Source: Nocardiopsis suaedae
Lineage (GTDB): Bacteria > Actinomycetota > Actinomycetes > Streptosporangiales > Streptosporangiaceae
Direction of reading: 5' to 3'
Assembly: GCF_027706745.1 (NCBI RefSeq)
Contig: NZ_JAQFWP010000005.1
Coordinates: 1-64,000 of the forward strand
Length of the DNA stretch: 64,000 nt
Of this stretch, positions 54,547-63,777 are shown piece after piece (position 1 is the first letter of the stretch; every line of letters starts with the position of its first letter). The translations under genes and the position numbers were made by a program. The notes beneath the pieces are model-generated. The model was given only the letters and a program-made list of their open reading frames with translations, made no database searches and was not told where the DNA came from.

Positions 54547-55719
54547 GTGGACGAACCCCTTGTAGAACGCATGCGCGCCTACGGCGAGACCGTGTTCGCC
54601 GAGATGAGCCGCCTGGCCGCCGAGACCGGAGCGATCAATCTCGGGCAGGGCTTCCCGGACACCGATGGGCCCCGCCCGCTGATCGAGGCCGCCGCGGGCC
54701 GCATCCGCGACGGCGTCAACCAGTACCCGCCCGGCCCCGGCCGCCCCGAGCTGCGCACCGCCGTGGCCGCCGACCGGGCCGAGCGCTTCGGCTTGGAGTA
54801 CGACCCCGCCGGCGAGGTCTACATCACCGTCGGCGCCACCGCCGGGATCGCCGCCTCGGTGCTGGCCACGGTCGAGCCCGGCGACGAGGTCGTGCTCTTC
54901 GAGCCCATGTACGACTCCTACGCCGCCGTGGTCTCCCTGGCCGGGGGCGTGCGCCGCCCCGTCCCGCTGCGCCCCGGGCCCGACGGGCGCTTCACCTTCG
55001 ACCCGGCCGAGCTGCGCGCCGCCGTGGGCCCACGCACCCGCATGGTCGTCGTCAACTCCCCGCACAACCCCACCGGCACCGTGCTCACCCGCGCCGAGCT
55101 GGAGGAGATCGCCGCCGTCTGCCGCGAGCACGACCTGATCGCGCTCACCGACGAGGTCTACGAGCACCTGCTGTTCGACGGGGCCGAGCACGTGCCCCTG
55201 GCCGCCCTGCCCGGCATGCGCGAGCGCACCATCGCGGTCTCCTCGGTCGGCAAGACCTTCTCGGTCACCGCGTGGAAGACCGGATGGGTGATGGGCCCGG
55301 CCCCGCTCGTGCGCGCGGTGCAGACCGTCAACCAGTTCCTCACCTTCTCCGCCAACGGCGCGCTCCAGCTCGCCGTCGCCGAGGCGATCACGGGCGAGCG
55401 GGAATGGGTGCGCGGCCAGCGCGACGCCCTGCAGGCCAAGCGCGACCGCCTCTCGGAGGGCCTGGACCGGGCCGGGTTCGGCGTGCTCCGCCCGCAGGGC
55501 ACCTATTTCGTGATGGCCGACGTGCGCCCGCTCGGGTTCGAGGACGGGCTGGAGCTGGCCCGCGCCCTGCCGCACAGCGCCGGGGTGGCCTGCGTGCCCG
55601 CCCAGGTCCTCTACGACCGCGTGGAGGAGGGGCGCCACCTGGTCCGGTTCGCCTTCTGCAAGCGCGACGAGGTGCTCGACGACGCCGCCGGCCGGCTCGT
55701 CCGCGCCTTCGCCTCCTAG
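54547..55719 (+). CDS. PLP-dependent aminotransferase, class I
   Basis: The 390-residue protein has the fold type I pattern: NLGQGFPDTDGP, NQYPPGPGRPELR, VGATAGIAASVLATVEPGDEV, NSPHNPTGTVLT, DEVYEHLLFDG, and the PLP lysine in SVGKTFSVTAWKTGW. The N-terminus and motifs fit methionine/glutamine-type (YbdL, kynurenine aminotransferase-like) or N-succinyl-DAP aminotransferases; the substrate is open. GTG 54547 is used. Confidence 0.9.
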   Translation: MDEPLVERMRAYGETVFAEMSRLAAETGAINLGQGFPDTDGPRPLIEAAAGRIRDGVNQYPPGPGRPELRTAVAADRAERFGLEYDPAGEVYITVGATAGIAASVLATVEPGDEVVLFEPMYDSYAAVVSLAGGVRRPVPLRPGPDGRFTFDPAELRAAVGPRTRMVVVNSPHNPTGTVLTRAELEEIAAVCREHDLIALTDEVYEHLLFDGAEHVPLAALPGMRERTIAVSSVGKTFSVTAWKTGWVMGPAPLVRAVQTVNQFLTFSANGALQLAVAEAITGEREWVRGQRDALQAKRDRLSEGLDRAGFGVLRPQGTYFVMADVRPLGFEDGLELARALPHSAGVACVPAQVLYDRVEEGRHLVRFAFCKRDEVLDDAAGRLVRAFAS

Positions 55720-56487
<768 letters not shown>

Positions 56488-56605
56488 GCCGGCCTGAGCG
56501 CGTGCGCGCCCCCCGGTGTGGCGTGCGCACGCGCAGCCCCGAACGCATAGGCTTCGTTGCGGGAATCGACGACGAACGAGGCGCGAACGAGGGGTGCAGA
56601 CACAC

Positions 56606-57904
56606 GTGACCACCAACGCTGCGGGACAGGTCGGTCAGTACACACTCGACAACGGGCTCAGGCTGGTCACCGCCCCCGCGGCGACCGGGCAGGTGGCCGC
56701 GGTCAACCTCTGGTACGGGGTGGGGTCGCGCCACGAGGTGCCCGGCAAGACGGGGTTCGCCCACCTCTTCGAGCACCTGATGTTCCAGGGCAGCCGCAAC
56801 GTGGCCAAGGGCGAGCACTTCGACGCCGTCGAGCGGCTCGGGGGCGAGATGAACGCCTCCACCTCCACCGACCGCACCAACTACTTCGAGACCGTGCCCG
56901 AGCACGCCCTCGACCTGGCCCTGTGGCTGGAGGCCGACCGCCTGGCGACGCTGCGCGACGGCATGAGCCAGGAGGTGCTGGACAACCAGCGCGACGTGGT
57001 CAAGAACGAGCGGCGCCAGCGCTACGACAACGCCCCCTACGGCACCGCCCTGGAGCGCATCCTGCGCCTGGGGTACCCGGAGGGCCACCCCTACCACCAC
57101 CCGACCATCGGCTCCATGGCCGACCTGGACGCCGCCGACCTGGAGTACGTGCTCTCCTTCCACCGTCTCCACTACGGGCCGGACAACCTCGTGCTCACCG
57201 TCGTCAGCGACCTGGACCCCGAGGACGTGCGCGAGCGCGCCGAGCGCTACTTCGGAGCGATCCCCGCCCGCGGGACCGTCCCGCAGGCCCCCGACGCCGC
57301 GCTGTCCGGGCCCATCGGCGGGCCGGTGCGCGAGTCGGTCACCGAGGGCGTCCCGGCCGCCGGGGTGTTCCTGGGCTACCGGGTCGCCCCCTACGGCGAG
57401 CGCGAGTTCGACGCCATGCACCTGGCCTCGGCCGTGCTCGGACAGGGGCAGGGCAGCCGCCTGTACCGGCGGCTGGTCATCGAGCGCGAGCTCGCCGCCC
57501 CCGGCGACGCCGCCGACCTGCTGCCGTTCCGGTACACCCCCAGCCTGATGCTGGTCAACATGATCGCCCGCGAGGGCGTGGAGGGCGACGCCCTGGAGGC
57601 CGCCATGCTGGAGGAGGTCGAGAAGCTGGCCGCCGGCGTGGACGAGTCCGAGCTCGACCGGGCCCGCGCCATCCTGGAGCGCGACCACCTGCAGGCCGTG
57701 TCCACCCCGTCCGGCCTCGCCGACGAGCTGGGCAGCTGCACGCAGCTCTTCGGCGACCCCGCCCTCGCCTACACCTGGCCCGAGCGCTGGGCGGACATCG
57801 GCCCCCGCGAGGTGGCCGAGGCCGCCGGGCGGCTGCTCACCGCCGAGAACCGGCTCACCGTCCGGTTCGACCCCGAGGAGGCGCCCGCGGCGGCGGAGGC
57901 CTGA
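56606..57904 (+). CDS. M16-family zinc metallopeptidase (catalytic subunit)
   Basis: The 432-residue protein has the inverse zinc motif HLFEH (53-57) with a downstream Glu in the helix of ERRQRYDNAPYGTALERI. The second half is the M16 C-terminal domain. It is the pitrilysin-like catalytic member of a heterodimer, like mitochondrial processing peptidase. GTG 56606 has GAGGGG ten bases upstream. It is followed by a partner lacking the motif, 68 bp apart on the same strand. Confidence 0.92.
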   Translation: MTTNAAGQVGQYTLDNGLRLVTAPAATGQVAAVNLWYGVGSRHEVPGKTGFAHLFEHLMFQGSRNVAKGEHFDAVERLGGEMNASTSTDRTNYFETVPEHALDLALWLEADRLATLRDGMSQEVLDNQRDVVKNERRQRYDNAPYGTALERILRLGYPEGHPYHHPTIGSMADLDAADLEYVLSFHRLHYGPDNLVLTVVSDLDPEDVRERAERYFGAIPARGTVPQAPDAALSGPIGGPVRESVTEGVPAAGVFLGYRVAPYGEREFDAMHLASAVLGQGQGSRLYRRLVIERELAAPGDAADLLPFRYTPSLMLVNMIAREGVEGDALEAAMLEEVEKLAAGVDESELDRARAILERDHLQAVSTPSGLADELGSCTQLFGDPALAYTWPERWADIGPREVAEAAGRLLTAENRLTVRFDPEEAPAAAEA

Positions 57905-57972
57905 CCTCCCCGCCGCGCCCGCCGACCGCGCCCACCGCGCCGACGAACCGACCAGCCGAAGAGAGAGACGAC

Positions 57973-59325
57973 GTGAGCCAGCTGCAGCCCCGCCCGGACC
58001 TCGGCGACCCCCGGCCCTACACCTTCCCCCGCCACCGGCGCGTCCGCGTCGGCGGCGGCGAGATCGTCGCCCTGAACGTGCCCGGCCAGAAGTACGCCTC
58101 GATCCGCCTCGTGCTGCCCAACGGCGGCGCCTACGAGTCCGCCGACCGCCGCGGCGTCACCATGCTCACCGGGGAGGCGCTGGAGGACGGCGTCCACGGC
58201 GACAACTCCCTCGCGCCCGAGCTGGAGCAGCACGGCGCGGACTGGGTCTGCTACGCCACCTGGGACAGCTTCGTGGCCGGGGTGGACGCCCCCACCACCC
58301 GCATCGGCGACGCCACCCGGCTGTTCGCCGAGGCGGTCCGCGCCCCCGCGCTGCGCGACGAGGACGTGCTGCGCCGCCGCGAACAGGTGCTGGAGGGCTT
58401 CTGGCTGGAGGCCTCCCGCCCCTCCCGCCTGGCCATGCGCGCCATCGGCGGCCAGCTGTTCAGCGGCCGCTACGCCACCCCGCTCAGCGGCGCCCCGGTC
58501 GCGCTGCAGGACGTCACCCCCGACATGGTGCGCGACTTCCACCGCTCCACGATCGCCGGGGCGGCCGGGACCCTCGTGGTCGTCGGAGACCTGGACGGCG
58601 TCGACCTGGAGGAGATGGGCCGCACCGTCTTCGGCGGCGCCGAGCCCGCGCGCCGCCCCGCCGAGCGCGCGCCCGAGCCCGCCCCGCACGACCTGCCGCG
58701 GGTGCTGCTGGTGGACCGCCCCGACTCGGTGCAGTCCGCGATCGTGCTGGCCCAGCGCGCCCCGTCCCGCCCGGCGATCGACCTGCCGCGCGCCGACGGC
58801 ATGAGCGAGGTGCTGGGCGGCATGTTCACCTCCCGGCTCAACCAGGAGCTGCGCGAGCGCCTGGGCTACACCTACGGCGTGGGCAGCCGGTTCGACCTGC
58901 GCCGGGACAGCGGGGTGTTCCTCATCAGCACCCAGGTGGACACCCCCACCACCGCGCCGTCGGTCACCGCCTCCCTGGAGCAGATCCGCCGCCTGCAGGA
59001 GAGCGGCGTGACCGCCGAGGAGCTGGAGGCGGTGCGCCAGTCCAACACCGTCGGCCTGCCGGTGACCTACTCCAACGCGCGCAGCATGGCGCACGCGCTG
59101 GTCGAGATGGTCGTGCACGACCTGCCGGAGGACCACGTGGACCGGCTGCGCGCCGGGTTCGACGCGCTGACCGCCGCCGACCTGGACTCGGCCGCGCGCG
59201 AGTACCTGGACCCGGCGGCGATGGCGCTGATCGTGGTGGGCGACGCCTCCCGGCTCAAGGACCCGCTGGGCGAGGCGGGCTTCGGCGAGGTCGACGTGCG
59301 CGACCCGGAGAACCTCTGGAACTGA
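57973..59325 (+). CDS. M16-family peptidase partner, zinc motif absent
   Basis: The 450-residue protein has the M16 two-domain outline (VLPNGGAYESADRRGVTMLTGEALEDGV and RLNQELRERLGYTYGVGSRF) but no HxxEH. The catalytic pair is missing, so it should be the substrate-binding partner of the preceding enzyme, as in bacterial M16B pairs. GTG 57973 is preferred, with a weak GAGAGAG site. Confidence 0.9.
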   Translation: MSQLQPRPDLGDPRPYTFPRHRRVRVGGGEIVALNVPGQKYASIRLVLPNGGAYESADRRGVTMLTGEALEDGVHGDNSLAPELEQHGADWVCYATWDSFVAGVDAPTTRIGDATRLFAEAVRAPALRDEDVLRRREQVLEGFWLEASRPSRLAMRAIGGQLFSGRYATPLSGAPVALQDVTPDMVRDFHRSTIAGAAGTLVVVGDLDGVDLEEMGRTVFGGAEPARRPAERAPEPAPHDLPRVLLVDRPDSVQSAIVLAQRAPSRPAIDLPRADGMSEVLGGMFTSRLNQELRERLGYTYGVGSRFDLRRDSGVFLISTQVDTPTTAPSVTASLEQIRRLQESGVTAEELEAVRQSNTVGLPVTYSNARSMAHALVEMVVHDLPEDHVDRLRAGFDALTAADLDSAAREYLDPAAMALIVVGDASRLKDPLGEAGFGEVDVRDPENLWN

Positions 59326-59376
59326 TCCGGGGCGCGGGGGAACCGATCGGCTCCGGCGCGCATCGGAACCCTGTAC

Positions 59377-59401
59377 GGCGGTCGCCTCGGAGGCGGCCGC
59401 C
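59377..59401. terminator. Hairpin after the M16 pair
   Basis: GGCGGTCGCCT and AGGCGGCCGCC pair (one G:T) around CGG, about 50 bp after the stop. A weaker hairpin CCCCGCCCG/CGGGCGGGG follows. The 300 bp from here to 59626 hold no other gene. Confidence 0.55.
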
Positions 59402-59562
59402 GGCTCCCGGTCCCCGCCCGCGTCCCGGAGCGGACCCGGGCGGGGGCCGAGAGCCATGTCACGGTATGCGCCCGCATGGGACGGGATCGGCCGGACATAA
59501 CAGAAGTGGACCTAAGTGGCTGTGATCCCGCATCCGCCCGCTCCGAAGCGCCCATGAGCTGA

Positions 59563-59568
59563 TATAAC
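59563..59568 (+). promoter_or_regulatory. Candidate -10 box of the kinase operon
   Basis: TGATATAAC contains TATAAC with an upstream TG, an extended -10 in an AT-rich patch. The start of transcription would be near 59575, 50 bp before the leader ORF. Confidence 0.55.
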
Positions 59569-59626
59569 GAGTGATCCGAGCAGGAATCGCAGCGACCGCG
59601 ACCGCACGTGCCCGCAGGAGGCCGCC

Positions 59627-59650
59627 ATGGCCCTCGACCAGACCCGCTGA
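59627..59650 (+). CDS. 7-codon leader ORF
   Basis: ATG 59627 has a strong AGGAGG site five bases upstream. It encodes MALDQTR and ends TGA at 59650, directly followed by the GTG of the kinase gene. The kinase has no ribosome site of its own, so its translation probably depends on ribosomes that finish this ORF. Confidence 0.55.
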   Translation: MALDQTR

Positions 59651-61009
59651 GTGACCGTGTCCTCCATCGAGAACCCAGAAGCAGAGCGGCCGGAGCGGCC
59701 GCGGGAGCCGTCGCGTTCGGGAACGCTGGAGGCGGCCCCCGAGGAGCGCGTGCTCAAGGGCCGCTACCGGCTGCACGAGGAGATCGCCCGCGGCGGGGTC
59801 GGCACGGTGTGGCGCGCCACCGACGAGGTGCTCGACCGCGAGGTCGCCGTCAAAGAGCTGCGGCTGGCCACCGACCTCACCGACGAGGAGCGCGAGTCGC
59901 TGCTGCGCCGCACCACCCGCGAGGCGCGGGTGGCGGCCCGGCTGAGCCACCCCGGCGTGGTCACCGTGCTGGACGTGGTCGACGAGGACGGGCGGCCGTG
60001 GATCGTCATGGAGCTGGTGGTGGCCTCCACCCTCAGCGAGATCGTGCGGATGGCCGGGCTGCTGCCCTACCAGCGGGTCGCCGAGATCGGGCTGCAGCTC
60101 ATCGACGCCCTCAAGGCCGCCCACGACGAGGGCATCGTGCACCGCGACGTCAAGCCGGACAACGTGATGATCAGCGAGGGCGGCCGGGTCGTGCTGACCG
60201 ACTTCGGGCTGGCCGCCTGGGCCGGGGAGTCGGCGCTGACCACCTCGGGGCGGATCGTCGGCTCGCCGTCCTACATCCCGCCGGAGCGGGCCAAGGCCGG
60301 GCCGGTCGGGCCCGAGTCGGACCTGTGGTCCCTGGGCGCGACGCTGTACACCGCGGTGGAGGGCCACCCGCCCTACGACCGCAAGGGCTACATCCGCATC
60401 CTCAAGGGCGTGGAGCTGGAGGAGCCGCCGGAGGCCGAGCACGCCGGTCCGCTGGCCCCGGTGCTGGCCGGGCTGCTGCGGGTGCAGCCGGCCGACCGGC
60501 TCACCGCCGAGAGCGCCACCAAGATGCTGCGCATCGCCGCCCTGGCGCCGTGGGCGCCGGAGACCAGCCCCGAGACGGCGGCCCGCACGGCCGCCCAGAC
60601 CGGCGCCGAGCCGGTGGTGCCGCAGCAGGCCGAGCCGAGCGGGCCGCAGGCCGCCCCGGACGCCGAGGGGGCGGAGGCCTCCGACGCCGGAGAGGACGCC
60701 TCCGACGACCCCGACGGCGCGGCCTCGGAGTCGGCGCGCGACCACTTCCGCCAGGGCGCGCACGTGCTGCGCAGCTCGCTGCAGGAGTCGGTCTCCGAGT
60801 CGGTCTCGCACCTGCACGAGCGGCTGCAGCGGCACCGCCCCGAGGCGGTCGGGCACCTGCTCACGTCGATCCGCGAGTCCACCGACACCCTCGGGCTGAC
60901 CAGCTCGGGCAAGCACCGCAGCGGCAGCCGGCTGCCGAAGGCGGCGGCGGTGGCCGCCGGGGTGCTGGCGCTGTTGGCGGTGGTCCTGTGGGCGCTGCTG
61001 TTCCGCTGA
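59651..61009 (+). CDS. Ser/Thr protein kinase with C-terminal membrane anchor
   Basis: The 452-residue protein has a Hanks-type kinase domain: glycine loop ARGGVGTV (47-54), catalytic lysine K68, HRDVKPDN (164-171), DFG (184-186), PSYIPPERA and the APE-like end. After a Glu/Ala/Pro-rich stretch (280-380) and a helical segment, one membrane helix AAAVAAGVLALLAVVLWALLFR closes the protein. There is no extracellular sensor, so it is tail-anchored. GTG 59651 adjoins the stop of the leader ORF. Confidence 0.93.
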   Translation: MTVSSIENPEAERPERPREPSRSGTLEAAPEERVLKGRYRLHEEIARGGVGTVWRATDEVLDREVAVKELRLATDLTDEERESLLRRTTREARVAARLSHPGVVTVLDVVDEDGRPWIVMELVVASTLSEIVRMAGLLPYQRVAEIGLQLIDALKAAHDEGIVHRDVKPDNVMISEGGRVVLTDFGLAAWAGESALTTSGRIVGSPSYIPPERAKAGPVGPESDLWSLGATLYTAVEGHPPYDRKGYIRILKGVELEEPPEAEHAGPLAPVLAGLLRVQPADRLTAESATKMLRIAALAPWAPETSPETAARTAAQTGAEPVVPQQAEPSGPQAAPDAEGAEASDAGEDASDDPDGAASESARDHFRQGAHVLRSSLQESVSESVSHLHERLQRHRPEAVGHLLTSIRESTDTLGLTSSGKHRSGSRLPKAAAVAAGVLALLAVVLWALLFR

Positions 61010-61023
61010 CCGCGCCACTCCCG

Positions 61024-61087
61024 CGATGATCTCGACAGAAGTGCTGTCAGAACCGCGGTTTCGGCAGCACTTCTGTCGAGATCATCG
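61024..61087. repeat. 64-bp palindrome family, variant A, copy 3
   Basis: The arms CGATGATCTCGACAGAAGTG... (61024-61048) and its complement (61063-61087) match at 24 of 25 positions, with ...AACCGCGGTT in the centre. It lies between the kinase stop and the 3' end of the convergent tRNA. Confidence 0.92.
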
Positions 61088-61107
61088 GCGGGGTTCCGTG
61101 TCCGGAG

Positions 61108-61183
61108 TAGGGCCGGCGGGATTCGAACCCGCACTGTATGCGACCTAAACGCATTGCCTCCTAGCCGATTGGGCTACGGCCCC
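61108..61183 (-). tRNA. tRNA with anticodon UAG (Leu), short variable loop
   Basis: A complete cloverleaf of 76 nt. The acceptor stem is GGGGCCG/CGGCCCT (one G:U); the D arm has a 3-bp GCC/GGC stem with an 11- to 12-base loop. The anticodon stem is ATGCG/CGCAT with loop TTTAGGT, so the anticodon is TAG. The variable loop ACAGT has only five bases, and the T arm is GCGGG/CCCGC. Codon CUA is leucine, but tRNA-Leu normally has a long variable arm. No CCA is encoded. Confidence 0.85.
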
Positions 61184-61324
61184 AGCGCTCGGGCGCCCCG
61201 CTCGGCCCCGGTGCCTCAGGTGGGGCGGTGGGAGGGCGGTGCGCGTCCCGGAAGCGTACGTCCGAGAATGGCAGCACCCGCCGACCCACCGCAAGTTCAC
61301 CGGCATGGGGGTCCGGAGCCGGGT

Positions 61325-61810
61325 CTAGACGCCGAGTTCGCGCTTGACGCGGTCCACGTGGCCGGTGGCCTTCACGTTGTAGAAGGCCTTCTCCACGGTG
61401 CCGTCGGTGCCGATGACGAGGGTCGAGCGGATGACGCCCTGCACGACCCGCCCGTAGTTCTTCTTCTCGCCGAAGGCGCCGTAGGCGGTGAGCACGCCCT
61501 TGTCCGGGTCGCCGAGCAGCGGGAAGGTCAGGCCCTCCTTCTCGCGGAACCGGGCCAGCTTCTCGGGGGCGTCGGGGGAGACGCCCAGCACCGTCAGGCC
61601 CGCCGTGTCGAAGTCGCGCAGGTTGTCGCGGAAGTCGCAGGCCTCGGTGGTGCAGCCGGGGGTCATCGCGGCCGGGTAGAAGTACAGCACCACCCGCTTG
61701 CCGGTGGAGGCCAGCACCTCGCTCAGCCGCACCTCCTTGCCGTCGGCGTCGGGCAGGGTGAAGTCGGGGGCGGTGTCGCCCGGCTGCAGGCGGGTGTTCG
61801 CGTCGGTCAC
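61325..61810 (-). CDS. bcp: Thioredoxin-dependent thiol peroxidase (Bcp)
   Basis: The 161-residue protein has the AhpC/TSA fold. The peroxidatic C53 and resolving C58 in YFYPAAMTPGCTTEACDFRD are separated by four residues, the Bcp (alpha-group) arrangement. GDTAPDFTLPDADG and FPLLGDPDKGVLTAYGAFGEKKNYG complete the family pattern. It reduces peroxides with thioredoxin. GTG 61810 has GAGGAC six bases upstream. Confidence 0.93.
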   Translation of the reverse strand: MTDANTRLQPGDTAPDFTLPDADGKEVRLSEVLASTGKRVVLYFYPAAMTPGCTTEACDFRDNLRDFDTAGLTVLGVSPDAPEKLARFREKEGLTFPLLGDPDKGVLTAYGAFGEKKNYGRVVQGVIRSTLVIGTDGTVEKAFYNVKATGHVDRVKRELGV

Positions 61811-62034
61811 GGCGGTCCTCGGATCCTCTCGCTCCTGTGGGCTCCTCCCAGGGTAGAGGGGGTCACCGGGCGGGGCCGGACGGGTGCCGGGGTGCGCCCG
61901 GCGGGCCGGAATCACGTAGGATCGGGCGAATCCCGGATCGGTCCGCATCTTGTCGCGGCGCGCCGCATGCGTAGACTCGTCCGTCACACGCACCCCCCTC
62001 CGGGACCACCCAACCGTTCGGGAGCACACCGACG

Positions 62035-63123
62035 ATGGCCGAATACACCTTGGACGACGTGCGTGAGCGCACCTGCCGCACACGGGACTCGTGGTGGACG
62101 GTGGCGTTCGTCGATCCGCTGGCGGTGCGCCTGGTGCGGGTCCTGGCCAACCGCACCCGCGTCACCCCGGACCAGCTCACCGTGGGGGCGCTGTTCCTGG
62201 GGCTGGGCGCCGCGGCGCTGTTCGCGATCGGCAGCCCGGCGCTGCTGGCCGCCGGGGCGGTGCTGTACTACCTGTGCTTCCTGCTGGACTGCACGGACGG
62301 CAAGCTGGCGCGGCTGACCGACTCCGAGACGCTGTTCGGCTCCTGGATGGACTACGCCTTCGACCGGTTCCGGGTGCTGGTGTGCGCCATCGCCCTGATG
62401 GGCGGCCAGTACGTGGCCACCGGGGAGGTGGTGTTCGTCTGGATGGCGCTGGCGGTGGTCTTCACCGACATGCTCCGCTACCTGGACACGCTGCAGGTGT
62501 ACAAGATGCGGCGGGAGATGCGCTCGCGCATCGCCGGGGTGCTGGAGCGGGCCCGCGCCGAGCTGTCCATGCTCGACGACGGGGCCGACTGCGGCACCGG
62601 GCAGGGCCGGGCGCCCATGAGCGACCAGGGCGAGCAGGCGGTGCTGCGGCACGGCATCTCGGTGCTGGAGCAGCTCCTGCACACGCAGAACGAGCGGGAG
62701 TCCCGCCAGGACCGGGTCGCGGGCAAACAGCCCGACGTGCACGTGATCCGGCCGCTGCCGCCGGTGGACCTGCACCGCGAGTTCCGCTCGCGCTTCCCCT
62801 GGTACCAGCGGATCTGGGACGCTCTGAAGGCGCGCCGGGTGCGCACCCACCTGGTGAGCGGGATCGAGTTCCAGATGGCGGTGTTCGTGCTGGCCCCGCT
62901 GGCGGGGGCGGTGGTGCCCGCCGCGATCGTCGGGATCACGGCGGTCGCGGGCGTTTTGCTCCTCGCGTTCGAGATCGCCATCATCTATAAACTGTGGTTG
63001 TCCACGCGGGACTACTTCCGCGTCGTGGACGGCATCGAAGGCGCGCTCGGGTTCACGGGGACGCCCGGGGAGGGGACGTCGGCCGAGGCGGCCGCCGAGA
63101 CCTCCCCGCCGGCCCCCCGGTAG
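62035..63123 (+). CDS. CDP-alcohol phosphatidyltransferase family protein
   Basis: The 362-residue membrane protein has the family signature with D88, G89, A92, R93, G102, D106 and D110 (DG-x2-AR-x8-G-x3-D-x3-D) in a membrane domain. A long cytoplasmic loop of about 120 residues (145-265) follows before the last helices. The loop is not usual for PgsA or PssA. It couples a CDP-alcohol to an alcohol, but the lipid product is unknown. GGGAG precedes ATG 62035. Confidence 0.88.
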   Translation: MAEYTLDDVRERTCRTRDSWWTVAFVDPLAVRLVRVLANRTRVTPDQLTVGALFLGLGAAALFAIGSPALLAAGAVLYYLCFLLDCTDGKLARLTDSETLFGSWMDYAFDRFRVLVCAIALMGGQYVATGEVVFVWMALAVVFTDMLRYLDTLQVYKMRREMRSRIAGVLERARAELSMLDDGADCGTGQGRAPMSDQGEQAVLRHGISVLEQLLHTQNERESRQDRVAGKQPDVHVIRPLPPVDLHREFRSRFPWYQRIWDALKARRVRTHLVSGIEFQMAVFVLAPLAGAVVPAAIVGITAVAGVLLLAFEIAIIYKLWLSTRDYFRVVDGIEGALGFTGTPGEGTSAEAAAETSPPAPR

Positions 63124-63160
63124 CTCGGACAGGCCCTGCGGCAGCGGAAGGAAGCACGGT

Positions 63161-63562
63161 ATGGAGGCACGCGGCCCCGCGGGGGCGCGCCGGGACCCGG
63201 CCGGTGTTCAGGCCGAGATCGAGCAGGTCCAGCGCAGGATCGCCACGACGTTGGACGAGCTCGCGGACCGGGCCAAGCCCGCCAACGTGGCGCGGCGCGG
63301 AGCCGAGCGGCTCCGCGAGGCCGGGGGGCGCCTGGCCGACGAGGCGCGGGCCGTGGTGTCCGGCGGCGCCGTGCGCCTGGACAGCAGGACCGAGGAGCCG
63401 CCCGAGGGCAGCATCCGGCTCAAGGGCGAGGACGAGGTGGTCTCCACCTACACCACGCGCGGGCAGCTCCCCCCTGAGGCGCTGATCCTCGGCGCGGGCA
63501 TCGGAGCGGCGGTCGTCGTCGGCGTGGTCGCGCTGGTGCGCCGCAAGCGCCGCGGGGGCTGA
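63161..63562 (+). CDS. DUF3618 protein
   Basis: The 133-residue protein has the DUF3618 N-terminal pattern VQAEIEQVQRRIATTLDELADRAKPANVARRGAERLREAGGRL and one membrane helix near the C-terminus (ALILGAGIGAAVVVGVVALVRRKRR). The protein is anchored with its N-terminal part in the cytoplasm. It follows the phosphatidyltransferase gene by 37 bp. No function is known. Confidence 0.85.
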   Translation: MEARGPAGARRDPAGVQAEIEQVQRRIATTLDELADRAKPANVARRGAERLREAGGRLADEARAVVSGGAVRLDSRTEEPPEGSIRLKGEDEVVSTYTTRGQLPPEALILGAGIGAAVVVGVVALVRRKRRGG

Positions 63563-63587
63563 GCCCTCAGCGGGTGAGGACGTACGC

Positions 63588-63620
63588 GAACGCGGCGGGG
63601 AGCGCTTCCCCGCCGCGTTC
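63588..63620. terminator. Terminator after the DUF3618 gene
   Basis: GAACGCGGCGGGGA and its complement form a perfect 14-bp stem with a five-base loop, 25 bp after the stop. Confidence 0.85.
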
Positions 63621-63631
63621 CGCGTCTGCGG

Positions 63632-63673
63632 GCCCTGTCCGGCGCCTGAGGGCCCTCAGGCGCCGGACAGGGC
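63632..63673. repeat. 42-bp perfect palindrome
   Basis: GCCCTGTCCGGCGCCTGAGGG followed without spacer by its exact complement. It stands between convergent genes, 11 bp after the terminator. CGGTGATTC/CGGTGATCC follows as a near tandem repeat at 63673-63690. Another inverted repeat CCTGACGGCCTCAGG lies further on. It may act as a second terminator. Confidence 0.9.
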
Positions 63674-63777
63674 GGTGATTCCGGTGATCCGGCCTGACGG
63701 CCTCAGGGCCGCCGGGCCGGCCGGTCCCTGTCAGGACGCTCCGGCCGGGGCCTCCCGCATCCGGGCGGGAGAGGGCG

